A stretch of 64,000 bases of DNA from Nitrosomonas eutropha (GTDB taxonomy: Bacteria > Pseudomonadota > Gammaproteobacteria > Burkholderiales > Nitrosomonadaceae). The DNA lies in NCBI RefSeq assembly GCF_900116685.1, contig NZ_FPBL01000001.1:470328-534327 (forward strand), read 5' to 3'. Shown piece by piece: positions 18,627 through 28,148 of the stretch. A model generated the notes under the pieces. It saw only the letters and a program-made list of their open reading frames with translations. It searched no databases and was not told the DNA's origin. A program made the position numbers and the translations under genes. Positions within the stretch are counted from its first letter, which is position 1. Every line of letters begins with the position of its first letter.

Positions 18627-18665
18627 AGCAATAAAAAACCCGCTTTTAGCGGGTTTTTTATTGCT
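18627..18665. terminator. Strong bidirectional intrinsic terminator
   Basis: A perfect 17-base inverted repeat (AGCAATAAAAAACCCGC and its complement) with a five-base TTTTA loop. A GC-rich core CCCGC/GCGGG is flanked by a run of six A on one side and six T on the other, so it works as a rho-independent terminator on both strands. It ends the rpmB-rpmG operon from the left and the desaturase gene from the right. Confidence 0.93.
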
Positions 18666-18698
18666 TAACTTACTTCCTTCCGAAGCAGAAAGAAGATG

Positions 18699-19886
18699 TT
18701 ACGCATAGCATCTTAGTCTGCGTGAAAAATTCTCCAACAGCTCAATACCACTTTCTTCTGCGCGACGACACCAGTCTTCAAGTTGCTTGAGCAACTCATC
18801 CTTGGTTGCCGCCGACCGTTCCCATATCGCGGACAGCTCTTCTCTCATACGGTAAAGCGTATCCAGCTTCTGAGTATGGCTCAATACTTGATCCAGCTTG
18901 GTACGCTCCTCTTCCTTCAAGGTTTTTGCGTCAGCCAGTACCCAGTTTTTCAGAGTCGAGCCATCCACTCCAAGCTCAACTGCTGCTTGCTGTAGAGATG
19001 ACAGTTCATTCTTGAATGCAATTTTCAATGATTTGGTATATTTCGCCAACACCTCATATCGATGGGAAATAACCGCCTGCAATGTCTCCAGATCACACTG
19101 GGTTTTGGCTTTATTAAGTTGCAGCTTGGGAGCTGTTTTTTTCACCTTTGCCAATCCCATCATCTCCAGTATCCGGATATACATCCAGCCGATATCAAAC
19201 TCATACCATTTGTTAGACAATCTGGCGGAGGTCGGATAGGCATGGTGATTATTATGCAGCTCTTCCCCGCCAATCAGTATCCCCCATGGACTAATATTGC
19301 GACTCGCATCCCCTGGACGGAAGTTGCGATAACCCCAGTAGTGACCAATACCGTTGATGACACCCGCTGCAAATACCGGCGTCCACATCATTTGTACAGC
19401 CCAGATCGATAAACCGATCGGACCGAACAATACCACATTGATAATTAGCATTGACACGATGCCAGCCACACTGTGTTTGGAATATACATGGCGCTCCATC
19501 CAATCATCCGGGGTGCCATGTCCATAGCGATCAAGCGTTTCCTGATTCTTGGCTTCGATCTTGTAGAGCTCAGCTCCTTCGCTCAATACCTTTCTGATCC
19601 CAAAAATTTGCGGGCTGTGGGGATCATCCACGGTTTCACATTTTGCATGATGCTTCCGATGGATTGCCGCCCACTCCTTAGTTACCATGCCAGATGACAA
19701 CCACAACCAAAAACGGAAAAAATGGCTAGGTATGGGATGTAGATCTAATGCTCGATGTGCCTGATGACGATGCAAAAAGATAGTAATGCTGGCAATCGTT
19801 ATGTGGGTAAACACCAACGTCACGATAATATATCCCCACCACGGCAAATCAATAAGTCCGGTTAACAATACCGATGCGATATCCAT
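18699..19886 (-). CDS. Acyl-CoA/acyl-lipid delta-9 fatty acid desaturase
   Basis: A 395-residue membrane di-iron desaturase that would put a double bond into saturated fatty acids. The three histidine boxes are HRHQAHR (residues 39-45), HRKHH (76-80) and HNNHH (211-215). Hydrophobic segments lie at about 12-38, 53-68, 140-165 and 168-182, as expected for this family. After about residue 250 the protein has a C-terminal region of about 140 residues rich in charged residues and predicted helical or coiled coil, which is not part of the catalytic core. The gene stands alone, convergent with rpmG across a shared terminator. Confidence 0.9.
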   Translation of the reverse strand: MDIASVLLTGLIDLPWWGYIIVTLVFTHITIASITIFLHRHQAHRALDLHPIPSHFFRFWLWLSSGMVTKEWAAIHRKHHAKCETVDDPHSPQIFGIRKVLSEGAELYKIEAKNQETLDRYGHGTPDDWMERHVYSKHSVAGIVSMLIINVVLFGPIGLSIWAVQMMWTPVFAAGVINGIGHYWGYRNFRPGDASRNISPWGILIGGEELHNNHHAYPTSARLSNKWYEFDIGWMYIRILEMMGLAKVKKTAPKLQLNKAKTQCDLETLQAVISHRYEVLAKYTKSLKIAFKNELSSLQQAAVELGVDGSTLKNWVLADAKTLKEEERTKLDQVLSHTQKLDTLYRMREELSAIWERSAATKDELLKQLEDWCRRAEESGIELLENFSRRLRCYA

Positions 19887-20008
19887 ATCTGTAAATATCC
19901 TCCTTTATAATCATAAATTATTCTATAACAGCTCAATCTAAATAGATGCCACTTATTAGTCAAGAAATTTCACAAGATTCTCGAAAAGAAGGTGGATCAG
20001 ATAGAAAG

Positions 20009-22732
20009 TTAATGCGCCTGATCCCAATTTTTTCCAACCCCGATCTCAACCTTCAATGGCACATCCAGCTTAAACGTATTTTCCATCAATCCCCTTAGAT
20101 TTTCCTTAACTACAAATAGTTCATCCTCAATCACCTCTAACACCAATTCATCATGTACCTGCATGATCAATTTACTTTGAAGTTGCGCTTTTGCCAGCCA
20201 TTGATGTACAGAAATCATTGCCAATTTAATAATATCAGCCGCCGTACCTTGCATGGGGGCATTAATTGCCGCCCGTTCGGCTCCCATCCGGCGATTATGC
20301 TGGCTACTGCGAATATCGGGTAACTGCAACCTTCTTCCCAGCACGGTTTCAACATATCCATTCTGCCTCGCAAACTCTCTTGTACGTTGCATGTAATCTG
20401 CCACTCCTGGGTAGCGCGCAAAATAACGATTAATAAACGTTCGCGCAGCACTACGATCAATACCCAGTTGTGTAGCCAGCCCAAATTCCGACATGCCATA
20501 AATCAGACCAAAATTGATGACTTTAGCGTAGCGGCGCTGCTCCGCATTCACCTGATCAACAGAAGTGCCAAATACCTCGGAAGCAGTAGCACTATGGATG
20601 TCCTGCCCTCCTAAAAATGCCCGTATTAATCCAGCATCCTGGGAAATATGCGCCATGATACGCAACTCAATCTGGGAATAATCTGCTGAAACAATGTACC
20701 AGCCATCCGGAGCAATAAATGCCTCACGGATACGCCTGCCCTCCGGCGTGCGTACCGGAATATTCTGCAGATTGGGATCGTTACTCGCCAGGCGACCAGT
20801 AACCGCCACAGCCTGTGCGTAATTCGTATGGACACGACCGGTCTGTCTATTCACCATTTGTGGTAGCTTATCGATATAAGTCGATATGAGCTTGGCAAGA
20901 CTTCGGTAATCCAGTAAGACCTTGGGTAACGGATAATCCAGAGCCAGCTGTTGTAAAACAGCTTCATCAGTGGATGGCACACCTTTTGGTGTTTTTTTGA
21001 TGACTGGCAACTTATGCTGCCCAAATAAAATCTCTTGTATCTGTTTAGTCGAGTTCAGATTAAAAGCATGGCCAGCCAGGGAATGGGCCTGCTGCTCAAG
21101 TATGACCAATTGCTGTGCCAGTTCACCACTTTGCTCCCGCAGAAGATCGGTATCCAACAACACGCCATTACGCTCTATCTGGAACAGAACTTCCAGCAAT
21201 GGCATTTCAATCTGCTGATAAACATGCCCAAGGTGAGCATCTTTACTGATGATCGGATATAAAAAATGATGCAGACGCAAGGAAATATCAGCATCTTCAG
21301 CAGCATAAATCCCCGCTTGTTGAATTTCCACCTGTTCAAATCCGATACGCTTTGCGCCCCTCCCGGTTACATCATCATAGCTGATGGTCTGGATATCCAA
21401 GTGTCGGCGGGCCAGGCTATCCAGATCATGTGACAGATGGGACTCCAGCACATACGATTGCAGCAGTGTATCGTGTGCGATTCCGTTCAGCATGACCCCA
21501 TGGTTAGCAAATACATGCCGATCGTATTTCAGATTCTGACCTACCTTGGGTATATCACTATTCTCCAGCCAGGGCTTCAACCGTTGCAGTACCTGTTCAC
21601 GATTCAGCTGTGAGGGCATACCCTGGTAATGATGTGCCAGCGGTATGTAAGCCGCGTGGCCCGGTTCCATACATAACGAAAGCCCCACCAGTTCTGCTTC
21701 CATTGGATTTAGGCTGGTTGTTTCAGTATCAATCGAAACCAGTTCAGCTGACTCGCATTGCTGGATCCATTCTTCAAACTGAAAATCAGTCAAGATGATT
21801 TGATAATCCCGGCTATCCCTGTTTCTTTCTCCCTGCACTAATGGATCATATATAGGTATAGCTGCTGTGTTTGTTTCAGGATCTGATTGCCTGAGTTCGC
21901 GTAACCAGCTCCGGAATTCAAGATGCTCATAAAGCTCTATCAACCGGGCAGCATCAAGAGGAGCAGCAACCAGATCCGGCCAACCCATTGTAAGCGGAAC
22001 ATCGCATTTGATTGTCAGCAGCTCTCTTGAAACCCGTAACCAGTCTAGTGCCCTGCGCAAATTCTCACCTACCACACCCTTTATTTCATGTGCATGTGCG
22101 ACCAGGTTATTCAATGAGCCATATTGATTAAGCCATTTCACCGCAGTTTTAGGGCCTACTTTTTCTACTCCGGGAATGTTATCTACACTATCCCCCACCA
22201 ATGCCAGAAAATCGATAATTTGCGCAGGCATCACACCGAATTTTTGTAGAACACCCGCCTCATCCAGTGATTCACTATTCATAGTATTTACCAGTCGTAT
22301 ACCTGGCTCAACCAATTGCGCAATATCCTTGTCACCCGTCGATATAACACATTGTATCTGCTCACCTGCCGCACGTCTGGCCAGCGTACCGATGACATCA
22401 TCCGCCTCAACCCGCTCTTCCACCAGCAGCGGCCATCCCATTGCCCGGATACAGGCATACAAGGGATCTATCTGGCTAGCCAGATCTGCCGGCATCGGCG
22501 GACGGTTTGCTTTATATTGTGGATAGATATCTTCCCGGAATGTTTTACCTTTTGCGTCAAACACACACGCGCTATAATCTGGTTGATATTCTTTATACAG
22601 GCGACGCAACATATTCAGTACGCCATAAATTGCACCAGTAGGTTCATTCAGGCGATTACGCAAATCGGGCAATGCATGAAAGGCACGATACAGGTAAGAA
22701 GAACCATCGACCAGCACGAGTGTTTTCATCAA
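20009..22732 (-). CDS. polA: DNA polymerase I
   Basis: A 907-residue DNA polymerase I for Okazaki fragment processing and repair synthesis. The N-terminal 5'-3' exonuclease domain (about 1-290) starts LVDGSSYLYRAFHALPDL. The 3'-5' proofreading domain has the intact ExoI motif SIDTETTSLN, so proofreading should be active. The polymerase domain carries motif A DYSQIELRIMAH, motif B with RRYAKVINFGLIYGMSEFG and motif C QVHDELVLEV. Length and domain order are normal. The start is only 12 bases from the divergent LOG-family gene, so the promoters of both genes must overlap coding sequence. Confidence 0.97.
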   Translation of the reverse strand: MMKTLVLVDGSSYLYRAFHALPDLRNRLNEPTGAIYGVLNMLRRLYKEYQPDYSACVFDAKGKTFREDIYPQYKANRPPMPADLASQIDPLYACIRAMGWPLLVEERVEADDVIGTLARRAAGEQIQCVISTGDKDIAQLVEPGIRLVNTMNSESLDEAGVLQKFGVMPAQIIDFLALVGDSVDNIPGVEKVGPKTAVKWLNQYGSLNNLVAHAHEIKGVVGENLRRALDWLRVSRELLTIKCDVPLTMGWPDLVAAPLDAARLIELYEHLEFRSWLRELRQSDPETNTAAIPIYDPLVQGERNRDSRDYQIILTDFQFEEWIQQCESAELVSIDTETTSLNPMEAELVGLSLCMEPGHAAYIPLAHHYQGMPSQLNREQVLQRLKPWLENSDIPKVGQNLKYDRHVFANHGVMLNGIAHDTLLQSYVLESHLSHDLDSLARRHLDIQTISYDDVTGRGAKRIGFEQVEIQQAGIYAAEDADISLRLHHFLYPIISKDAHLGHVYQQIEMPLLEVLFQIERNGVLLDTDLLREQSGELAQQLVILEQQAHSLAGHAFNLNSTKQIQEILFGQHKLPVIKKTPKGVPSTDEAVLQQLALDYPLPKVLLDYRSLAKLISTYIDKLPQMVNRQTGRVHTNYAQAVAVTGRLASNDPNLQNIPVRTPEGRRIREAFIAPDGWYIVSADYSQIELRIMAHISQDAGLIRAFLGGQDIHSATASEVFGTSVDQVNAEQRRYAKVINFGLIYGMSEFGLATQLGIDRSAARTFINRYFARYPGVADYMQRTREFARQNGYVETVLGRRLQLPDIRSSQHNRRMGAERAAINAPMQGTAADIIKLAMISVHQWLAKAQLQSKLIMQVHDELVLEVIEDELFVVKENLRGLMENTFKLDVPLKVEIGVGKNWDQAH

Positions 22733-22744
22733 ATAAGGACCTTT

Positions 22745-23464
22745 ATGAGTTTACAAGCAAAGTTGGGGGATGCTCTTACCCTGGAAAAACCCTGGTCAGC
22801 CAGAGAATCATGGCGAGTTTTCGGTATTGTGGCAGAATTTGTTGAAGGCACGGAGCGACTTGAATGTATCCAGCCTGCCATCAGTATTTTTGGCAGCGCC
22901 AGAACTCATCCCGACCACCCGCATTATAAATTAACCGAAGCAATCGCAAGACAATTGTCGGATGCCGGATTCTCAGTCATATCCGGTGGAGGGCCAGGCA
23001 TTATGGAAGCCGCCAACAAAGGCGCTTTTTATGGTAAATCTCCCAGTGTAGGGCTAAATATTCAGCTACCTCACGAACAACGTCGTAACGTCTATCAAGA
23101 TATCAGTCAGACCTTCCGCCACTTCTTTGCTCGCAAATATATGTTCATCAAGTTTGCAACCGCCTACGTCGTTATGCCAGGTGGATTTGGCACACTGGAT
23201 GAGTTGATGGAAGCGCTGACCCTGGTCCAGACTGGAAAGACCCGCAAGATGCCGATCATTCTGGTCTGTTCAGATTTCTGGCAGGGAATGATTGACTGGT
23301 TTCGCCAGGTACTCGTCCAGGATAATTTCATCTCCCCAGAGGATATGGATCTTATTCAAATCGTTGATGAACCCGCTCAAGTCGTAGACGCAATTTTCCG
23401 CTACTACGAAACCTCCGGGTTTGAGCCTTCAGCTGCTGAACGTAACATACAACTCAATCTTTGA
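22745..23464 (+). CDS. LOG family protein (TIGR00730 Rossmann fold)
   Basis: A 239-residue protein of the LOG (lonely guy)/lysine decarboxylase-like family. The two diagnostic motifs are GGGPGIMEAANKGA and PGGFGTLDELMEALT. Some members are cytokinin riboside 5'-monophosphate phosphoribohydrolases and others are nucleotide 5'-monophosphate nucleosidases. The ATG at 22745 was chosen because AAGGA lies just upstream; the frame stays open far into polA, but that extension is antisense to polA and not credible. Its bacterial role in this context is unknown. Confidence 0.88.
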   Translation: MSLQAKLGDALTLEKPWSARESWRVFGIVAEFVEGTERLECIQPAISIFGSARTHPDHPHYKLTEAIARQLSDAGFSVISGGGPGIMEAANKGAFYGKSPSVGLNIQLPHEQRRNVYQDISQTFRHFFARKYMFIKFATAYVVMPGGFGTLDELMEALTLVQTGKTRKMPIILVCSDFWQGMIDWFRQVLVQDNFISPEDMDLIQIVDEPAQVVDAIFRYYETSGFEPSAAERNIQLNL

Positions 23465-23527
23465 CATCGACAGATTCATTTCTGTCAGGAAAATACCAGA
23501 ATATTCCAACTATCCGGATACATCAGC

Positions 23528-23908
23528 ATGAGGTCAGTAACTATTTTATTTTTCTGCAGCAATCTGGTCTGGATGTCCCCTTTGGTATTCGCACAAAGTA
23601 AACCGCAACCGGATAACCTGATTCCATTACCGGAAATTCCGGAGCCTCCTTCTAGTCGCGAAGAGAGCGCTCTTCCCCCCGAACTGGATCTGGATCCATC
23701 CCTAGAGCCAGAAATAACAATCCACGAAGGAAAAGACAAAACAATCGAGGAATATCGTGTTAATGGCGAGTTATACATGATCAAAATTACCCCTCGAATC
23801 GGAAAACCTTATTACCTCCTGAACCGGCGCAGTGCTGCCGGAATGACTCACCGGGGGGATATGGGGTCTGGTGTAAGTGTCCCAATGTGGGAGATTTATC
23901 GCTTTTGA
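23528..23908 (+). CDS. DUF2782 domain exported protein
   Basis: A 126-residue protein with a signal peptide (about residues 1-22, ending SPLVFA). A proline- and glutamate-rich linker follows, then a compact C-terminal domain around KTIEEYRVNGELYMIKITP and RIGKPYYLL, the DUF2782 signature. The family is found mostly in Beta- and Gammaproteobacteria between polA and thrB, exactly as here. Its function is unknown. It is probably periplasmic. It precedes thrB on the same strand with a 93-base gap. Confidence 0.85.
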   Translation: MRSVTILFFCSNLVWMSPLVFAQSKPQPDNLIPLPEIPEPPSSREESALPPELDLDPSLEPEITIHEGKDKTIEEYRVNGELYMIKITPRIGKPYYLLNRRSAAGMTHRGDMGSGVSVPMWEIYRF

Positions 23909-24001
23909 GCAAGATTCACCGGGACCTGAGCAATCTCCAGTAAATTCGCCAATTTATTTGCCACCTTACCCTTTACAAACCATCTTTTCAGCGCTTCATT
24001 C

Positions 24002-24952
24002 ATGTCCGTCTTCACTCCGGTTACTAAAGAACAACTTGCCGTCTGGCTACAGAATTACTCACTTGGATTACTGATTGATTTGCAGGGTATTTCATCCGGA
24101 ATCGAAAATACCAATTATTTTGTTACCACGACACAAGGTAAATTTATTCTTACCCTGTTCGAGAAGCTGACCAGCACTGAACTGCCCTTTTATCTCAATC
24201 TAATGGCATATCTCTCCGGGCAGGGTATTCCCTGCCCCAAACCTGTTGAATCACAAGATCACGCTTTGCTAGGTATGCTCAATGGTAAACCAGCCTCTAT
24301 CGTGACCTTCCTACCTGGGCAATCCATGACACAAATCAGGGAAGAACAATGTGCACAGGTCGGAAAAACACTCGCCAAAATGCACCTGGCAGGACTGAAC
24401 TACTCTGGCAAAAACAGAAACCCACGCGGACTGGACTGGTGGCAAACTGCTGCCGGAACAGTCATGCCCTTCCTTTCCCGCTCGGAGCAAAGCCTGCTTG
24501 ATGAGGAATTGCAATTCCAGATAAAACAGCACACAACCAACCTTCCTCAAGGCATTATCCATGCCGATCTTTTCCGTGATAACGTTTTATTTACATCCAC
24601 CGGCATTGGCGGAATTATCGACTTCTACTTTGCCTGTAACGATGCTTTACTATACGATCTGGCTATTACTGCAAACGACTGGTGTACGCTTGAGGATGGG
24701 GTAACGGACAAAGCGCGCATGCATGCCCTCGTGAAGGCCTACCAGGCCGCCCGGCCATTAACAGCGGAAGAACACCCTGCCTGGCCCACTATGCTGCGAG
24801 CGGGTGCGCTGCGTTTTTGGTTATCGCGTCTGTATGACTATTATCTGCCTCGCCCGGGCGAGCTGACACATAAAAAGGATCCAGAACACTTCAGAAGAAT
24901 TTTGGAATACCATCTGACCAATCCGAGTGTGCTCCCTTCTCTTCAGGTCTGA
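24002..24952 (+). CDS. thrB: Homoserine kinase (ThrB, aminoglycoside phosphotransferase-like fold)
   Basis: A 316-residue homoserine kinase of the APH/choline kinase-fold type found in Pseudomonas and Betaproteobacteria, which phosphorylates homoserine in threonine synthesis. It begins [19 protein letters not shown]. It has GIENTNYFV in the nucleotide loop region, the catalytic loop [14 protein letters not shown] with Asp and Asn, and the metal-binding DFYFACND. Length is typical. It shares no similarity with the GHMP-type ThrB of E. coli. Confidence 0.95.
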   Translation: MSVFTPVTKEQLAVWLQNYSLGLLIDLQGISSGIENTNYFVTTTQGKFILTLFEKLTSTELPFYLNLMAYLSGQGIPCPKPVESQDHALLGMLNGKPASIVTFLPGQSMTQIREEQCAQVGKTLAKMHLAGLNYSGKNRNPRGLDWWQTAAGTVMPFLSRSEQSLLDEELQFQIKQHTTNLPQGIIHADLFRDNVLFTSTGIGGIIDFYFACNDALLYDLAITANDWCTLEDGVTDKARMHALVKAYQAARPLTAEEHPAWPTMLRAGALRFWLSRLYDYYLPRPGELTHKKDPEHFRRILEYHLTNPSVLPSLQV

Positions 24953-25043
24953 AGCCAGGCAGATTATCGTCACCCTTTTCACATACGCTCTATAAACAAT
25001 TAAAATTCTGGCCGAGCGTACTTTAAATACTGGAGAAATTACG

Positions 25044-25835
25044 ATGGAAGCACGATATGTACGCGGCAAACAGGGATTACAGTGGATTTTGAGCGGCTTT
25101 TATTTTTTCCGCCAGACGCCTCTTAACTGGATCTTTTTGTGTTTTACTTATTTACTGATCGGAACGACACTGGGGCTTATCCCCTATCTGGGAAGTCTCA
25201 TCGGCATATTGACCGTACCTGTCTTTGTAGCTGGTATTATGGCTGGATGCAGGCAGCTGGATTTAAACGGCAAACTCGAACTGGAATATCTGTTTTACGG
25301 ATTCAAGAAATATACCGTATCCCTTATCACGATCGGTGGAATTTACCTGGTCGGTGATGTTCTAATTACCGGTTTCTTCATGCTGCGCGGAGGAGATGCC
25401 GCTATTGACATGTGGCTGCATGGCAAACGATTTGATGAAACCGAGCTGGCTGGGGTCATGAACGACATATTGTCGGCTACTTTATTTTCCCTGTTGCTAA
25501 GTATTCCACTGCTGATGGCAATCTGGTTTGCTCCCATGCTGGTGATCTTTGAGAAAATGCCTCCTCTCATCGCCATACGTAAAAGTTTTTTTGCGTGCCT
25601 AAAAAATCTCTTTGCTTTCCAGATTTATTTTATTGTCCTGTTTATTCTTGCCATGCTTTCAGCCATGCTCTACGGACTCGGCTTCATCGTATGGTTCCCG
25701 GTTGCATTCGCCTCAGCATACGTCAGTTACAAGGATATTTTTCACTACGAACAAGATGAAAACACCAAGTCTGATCAGGATACAAATGAAAACAAGGAAA
25801 ATGCCAGCCAGATTGAGAACGATGAGCCAAAATAA
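25044..25835 (+). CDS. BPSS1780 family membrane protein
   Basis: A 263-residue integral membrane protein with five to six hydrophobic segments between residues 27 and 225 and a hydrophilic, acidic, asparagine-rich tail. The N terminus ARYVRGKQGLQWILSGFYFF and the segment AIRKSFFACLKNLFAFQIYF are characteristic of the BPSS1780 family, common in Betaproteobacteria and of unknown function. A Shine-Dalgarno GGAG lies before the ATG. Its 3' end stops six bases before the convergent uvrD gene, leaving no room for a separate terminator. Confidence 0.85.
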   Translation: MEARYVRGKQGLQWILSGFYFFRQTPLNWIFLCFTYLLIGTTLGLIPYLGSLIGILTVPVFVAGIMAGCRQLDLNGKLELEYLFYGFKKYTVSLITIGGIYLVGDVLITGFFMLRGGDAAIDMWLHGKRFDETELAGVMNDILSATLFSLLLSIPLLMAIWFAPMLVIFEKMPPLIAIRKSFFACLKNLFAFQIYFIVLFILAMLSAMLYGLGFIVWFPVAFASAYVSYKDIFHYEQDENTKSDQDTNENKENASQIENDEPK

Positions 25836-25841
25836 TCCAAT

Positions 25842-28085
25842 TTATAAAGGAACCAGTTTTGCATAGGTAAGTGAGAGCCATTTTGTACCCGCCTGGCGGA
25901 AATTCACCTGAACTCGTATATCAGATCCACTGCCCTCATAATTTACAATAGTGCCCGTACCAAATTTTGTGTGCGATACCTGCTGACCAATATGAAACCC
26001 TGCCGTATTCAATCCTTGCGAAGCCACCCCAGCTGTAGCGACGGGTATATTTTTCCCTCCTCCCTGGCGAGAATAGGCAGAGCTGACAGTACTTTGTCCG
26101 GTTCCTGAAAATCCCTGCCGATACCCCGCCCCAGAAAAACCGGATGATCGTAACCTTTTCAGTAGTTCCTCCGGAATTTCATCAACAAACCTGGAAGGCA
26201 CATTCACCCGTACCTGGCCGTGTAACATACGGCTCTCTGCATAACTCAGATACAAGCGCTGCCGTGCGCGCGTCATTGCCACATACATCAGGCGTCTTTC
26301 TTCTTCCAGCCCATTCGGCTCATTACGGCTGTTTTCATGAGGAAACAACCCCTCCTCCAGGCCACTGATAAATACTGAATGGAATTCCAATCCTTTTGCA
26401 GCATGCACCGTCATCAATTGAACCGCATCCTGATAGCCCTCCGCCTGGTGCTCACCACCTTCAAGTGAGGCATGTGCCAAAAAAGCTGTGAGACTGTCAT
26501 CTTCGGCTTCATGCACAAAACTGGTTGCAGCATTGACCAGCTCTTTAAGGTTTTCCAGGCGCTCATTGTTACCCTCACGCTCAGCCTGGTAATGTGCCAC
26601 CAGCCCACTTTGATCCACTACACGCCGGATTATTTCCGGCAATGGCTGTCCTTCACATGCTTGCTGTATGGATAGAACCAGATTAACAAAACCTGCTATC
26701 CCTCTTCCAGATTGACTACCCCTGGTAGAAACAACTTTCCCTTCCCCGCATGCCTTAAGTGCCGCCTGCCAAAGATTAATTCCAAGTATTCCCGCCTGGT
26801 CCTGCAATTGCTCCAATGTGCGTGCACCAATTCCTCTGGGAGGGAAATTGATGATCCGCAGCAGGGCATTGTCATCATCCGGCGAAGCAGCCAGTCGCAA
26901 ATAAGCCAGTGCATGCTTTACTTCCTGCCGATCGAAAAAACGCATACCACCGTAAACACGGTAAGAAATAGATGCATTGAACAAACCATGTTCCAGCACC
27001 CGTGATTGCGCATTGGAACGATAAAGCAGAGCTATCTCGGAGAGGGATAATCCTTCAGCGTGTAGGGCCTTGATTTCATCAACAATAAAGCTGGCTTCAT
27101 CCATATCCGTAGCAGCGTAATAAACCCGCACAGATTCACCTTTCCCCACAGCAGTCCACAGATTCTTACCTAGGCGTCCTTCGTTGTTCTCGATCAGTGC
27201 ATTGGCTGCGTCCAGAATATTGCCTTGTGAGCGATAATTCTGCTCCAGCCTGATAATTTTAGATACGCTGAAATCTTTTTCAAGATCACGCATATTTCCA
27301 ACATGCGCTCCCCGGAATGCATAAATGCTCTGGTCATCATCCCCGACAGCAAAAATGGCAGCATGTTGTTGTGAACCCGAGCCTGCCAGTAATTTGATCC
27401 ATTTATATTGCAGCCGGTTAGTATCCTGAAATTCATCTACCAATATATGTTCAAAACGGCTACGATAATGGTTCCGCAGAATTTCATTACGACTTAACAA
27501 TTCATAGCAACGCAGCAATAGCTCAGCAAAATCAACGGTACCTTCTCGCATACTGACAGCTTCGTACGCTTGGTAGCATTCAGCCAGAGTCCGATTGAAA
27601 CCACCACGTGTATCAACCTGTGAGGCTCGTAATCCCTCTTCCTTGGCGTTATTGATAAACCATTGCAGTTGTCTGGGTGGTAGCGCTTTCTCATCCAACG
27701 AGCGCTCTTTCAGTATCCGCTTGATAACAGCCAGCTGATCGGCCATATCCAGTATCTGGAATACCTGCGGCAGCCCTGCATCTTCATAATGGGCACGCAG
27801 CATGCGATGACACAAGCCATGAAATGTGCCGATCCACATACCACGAATATTGACAGGCAGCATTGTGCTGATACGCGCGATCATTTCGCGTGCAGCCTTA
27901 TTAGTGAATGTAACTGCCAGAATATTCTGTGGCTGAGCAAGACCTGATTGCAGCAAATACGCAATCCGTGTAGTCAGCACTCGGGTTTTGCCACTTCCGG
28001 CACCCGCCAGTATCAGAGCGGACCGGTGCGGCCAAGTTACGGCTTCCAGCTGTTCCGGGTTGAGATCAGTAAGTAGAGCAGTCAT
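25842..28085 (-). CDS. uvrD: DNA helicase II (UvrD)
   Basis: A 747-residue superfamily 1A helicase for nucleotide excision and mismatch repair. Motif I is AGAGSGKTRVLTTRIAYL, motif II VDEFQDTNRLQ, motif III AVGDDDQSIYAFRGA, motif V LMTVHAAKGLEF and motif VI YVAMTRARQRLYLSY. The C-terminal part has the UvrD/PcrA Tudor-like fold ending HTKFGTGTIVNYEGSG, which binds RNA polymerase in homologues. All motifs are intact. It lies downstream of cbbP on the same strand with a 63-base gap. Confidence 0.96.
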   Translation of the reverse strand: MTALLTDLNPEQLEAVTWPHRSALILAGAGSGKTRVLTTRIAYLLQSGLAQPQNILAVTFTNKAAREMIARISTMLPVNIRGMWIGTFHGLCHRMLRAHYEDAGLPQVFQILDMADQLAVIKRILKERSLDEKALPPRQLQWFINNAKEEGLRASQVDTRGGFNRTLAECYQAYEAVSMREGTVDFAELLLRCYELLSRNEILRNHYRSRFEHILVDEFQDTNRLQYKWIKLLAGSGSQQHAAIFAVGDDDQSIYAFRGAHVGNMRDLEKDFSVSKIIRLEQNYRSQGNILDAANALIENNEGRLGKNLWTAVGKGESVRVYYAATDMDEASFIVDEIKALHAEGLSLSEIALLYRSNAQSRVLEHGLFNASISYRVYGGMRFFDRQEVKHALAYLRLAASPDDDNALLRIINFPPRGIGARTLEQLQDQAGILGINLWQAALKACGEGKVVSTRGSQSGRGIAGFVNLVLSIQQACEGQPLPEIIRRVVDQSGLVAHYQAEREGNNERLENLKELVNAATSFVHEAEDDSLTAFLAHASLEGGEHQAEGYQDAVQLMTVHAAKGLEFHSVFISGLEEGLFPHENSRNEPNGLEEERRLMYVAMTRARQRLYLSYAESRMLHGQVRVNVPSRFVDEIPEELLKRLRSSGFSGAGYRQGFSGTGQSTVSSAYSRQGGGKNIPVATAGVASQGLNTAGFHIGQQVSHTKFGTGTIVNYEGSGSDIRVQVNFRQAGTKWLSLTYAKLVPL

Positions 28086-28148
28086 ATAAGAGGGAACAGC
28101 CGAATTTCCCGGCTGCTATCTGAGCCAGACGGGATGATATCAGAAAAA

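Noticed and set aside
22316..22744. Open frame extending the LOG-family gene 143 codons upstream
   Set aside because: It is antisense to the start of polA, has no similarity to LOG proteins, and a good ribosome-binding site precedes the ATG at 22745.
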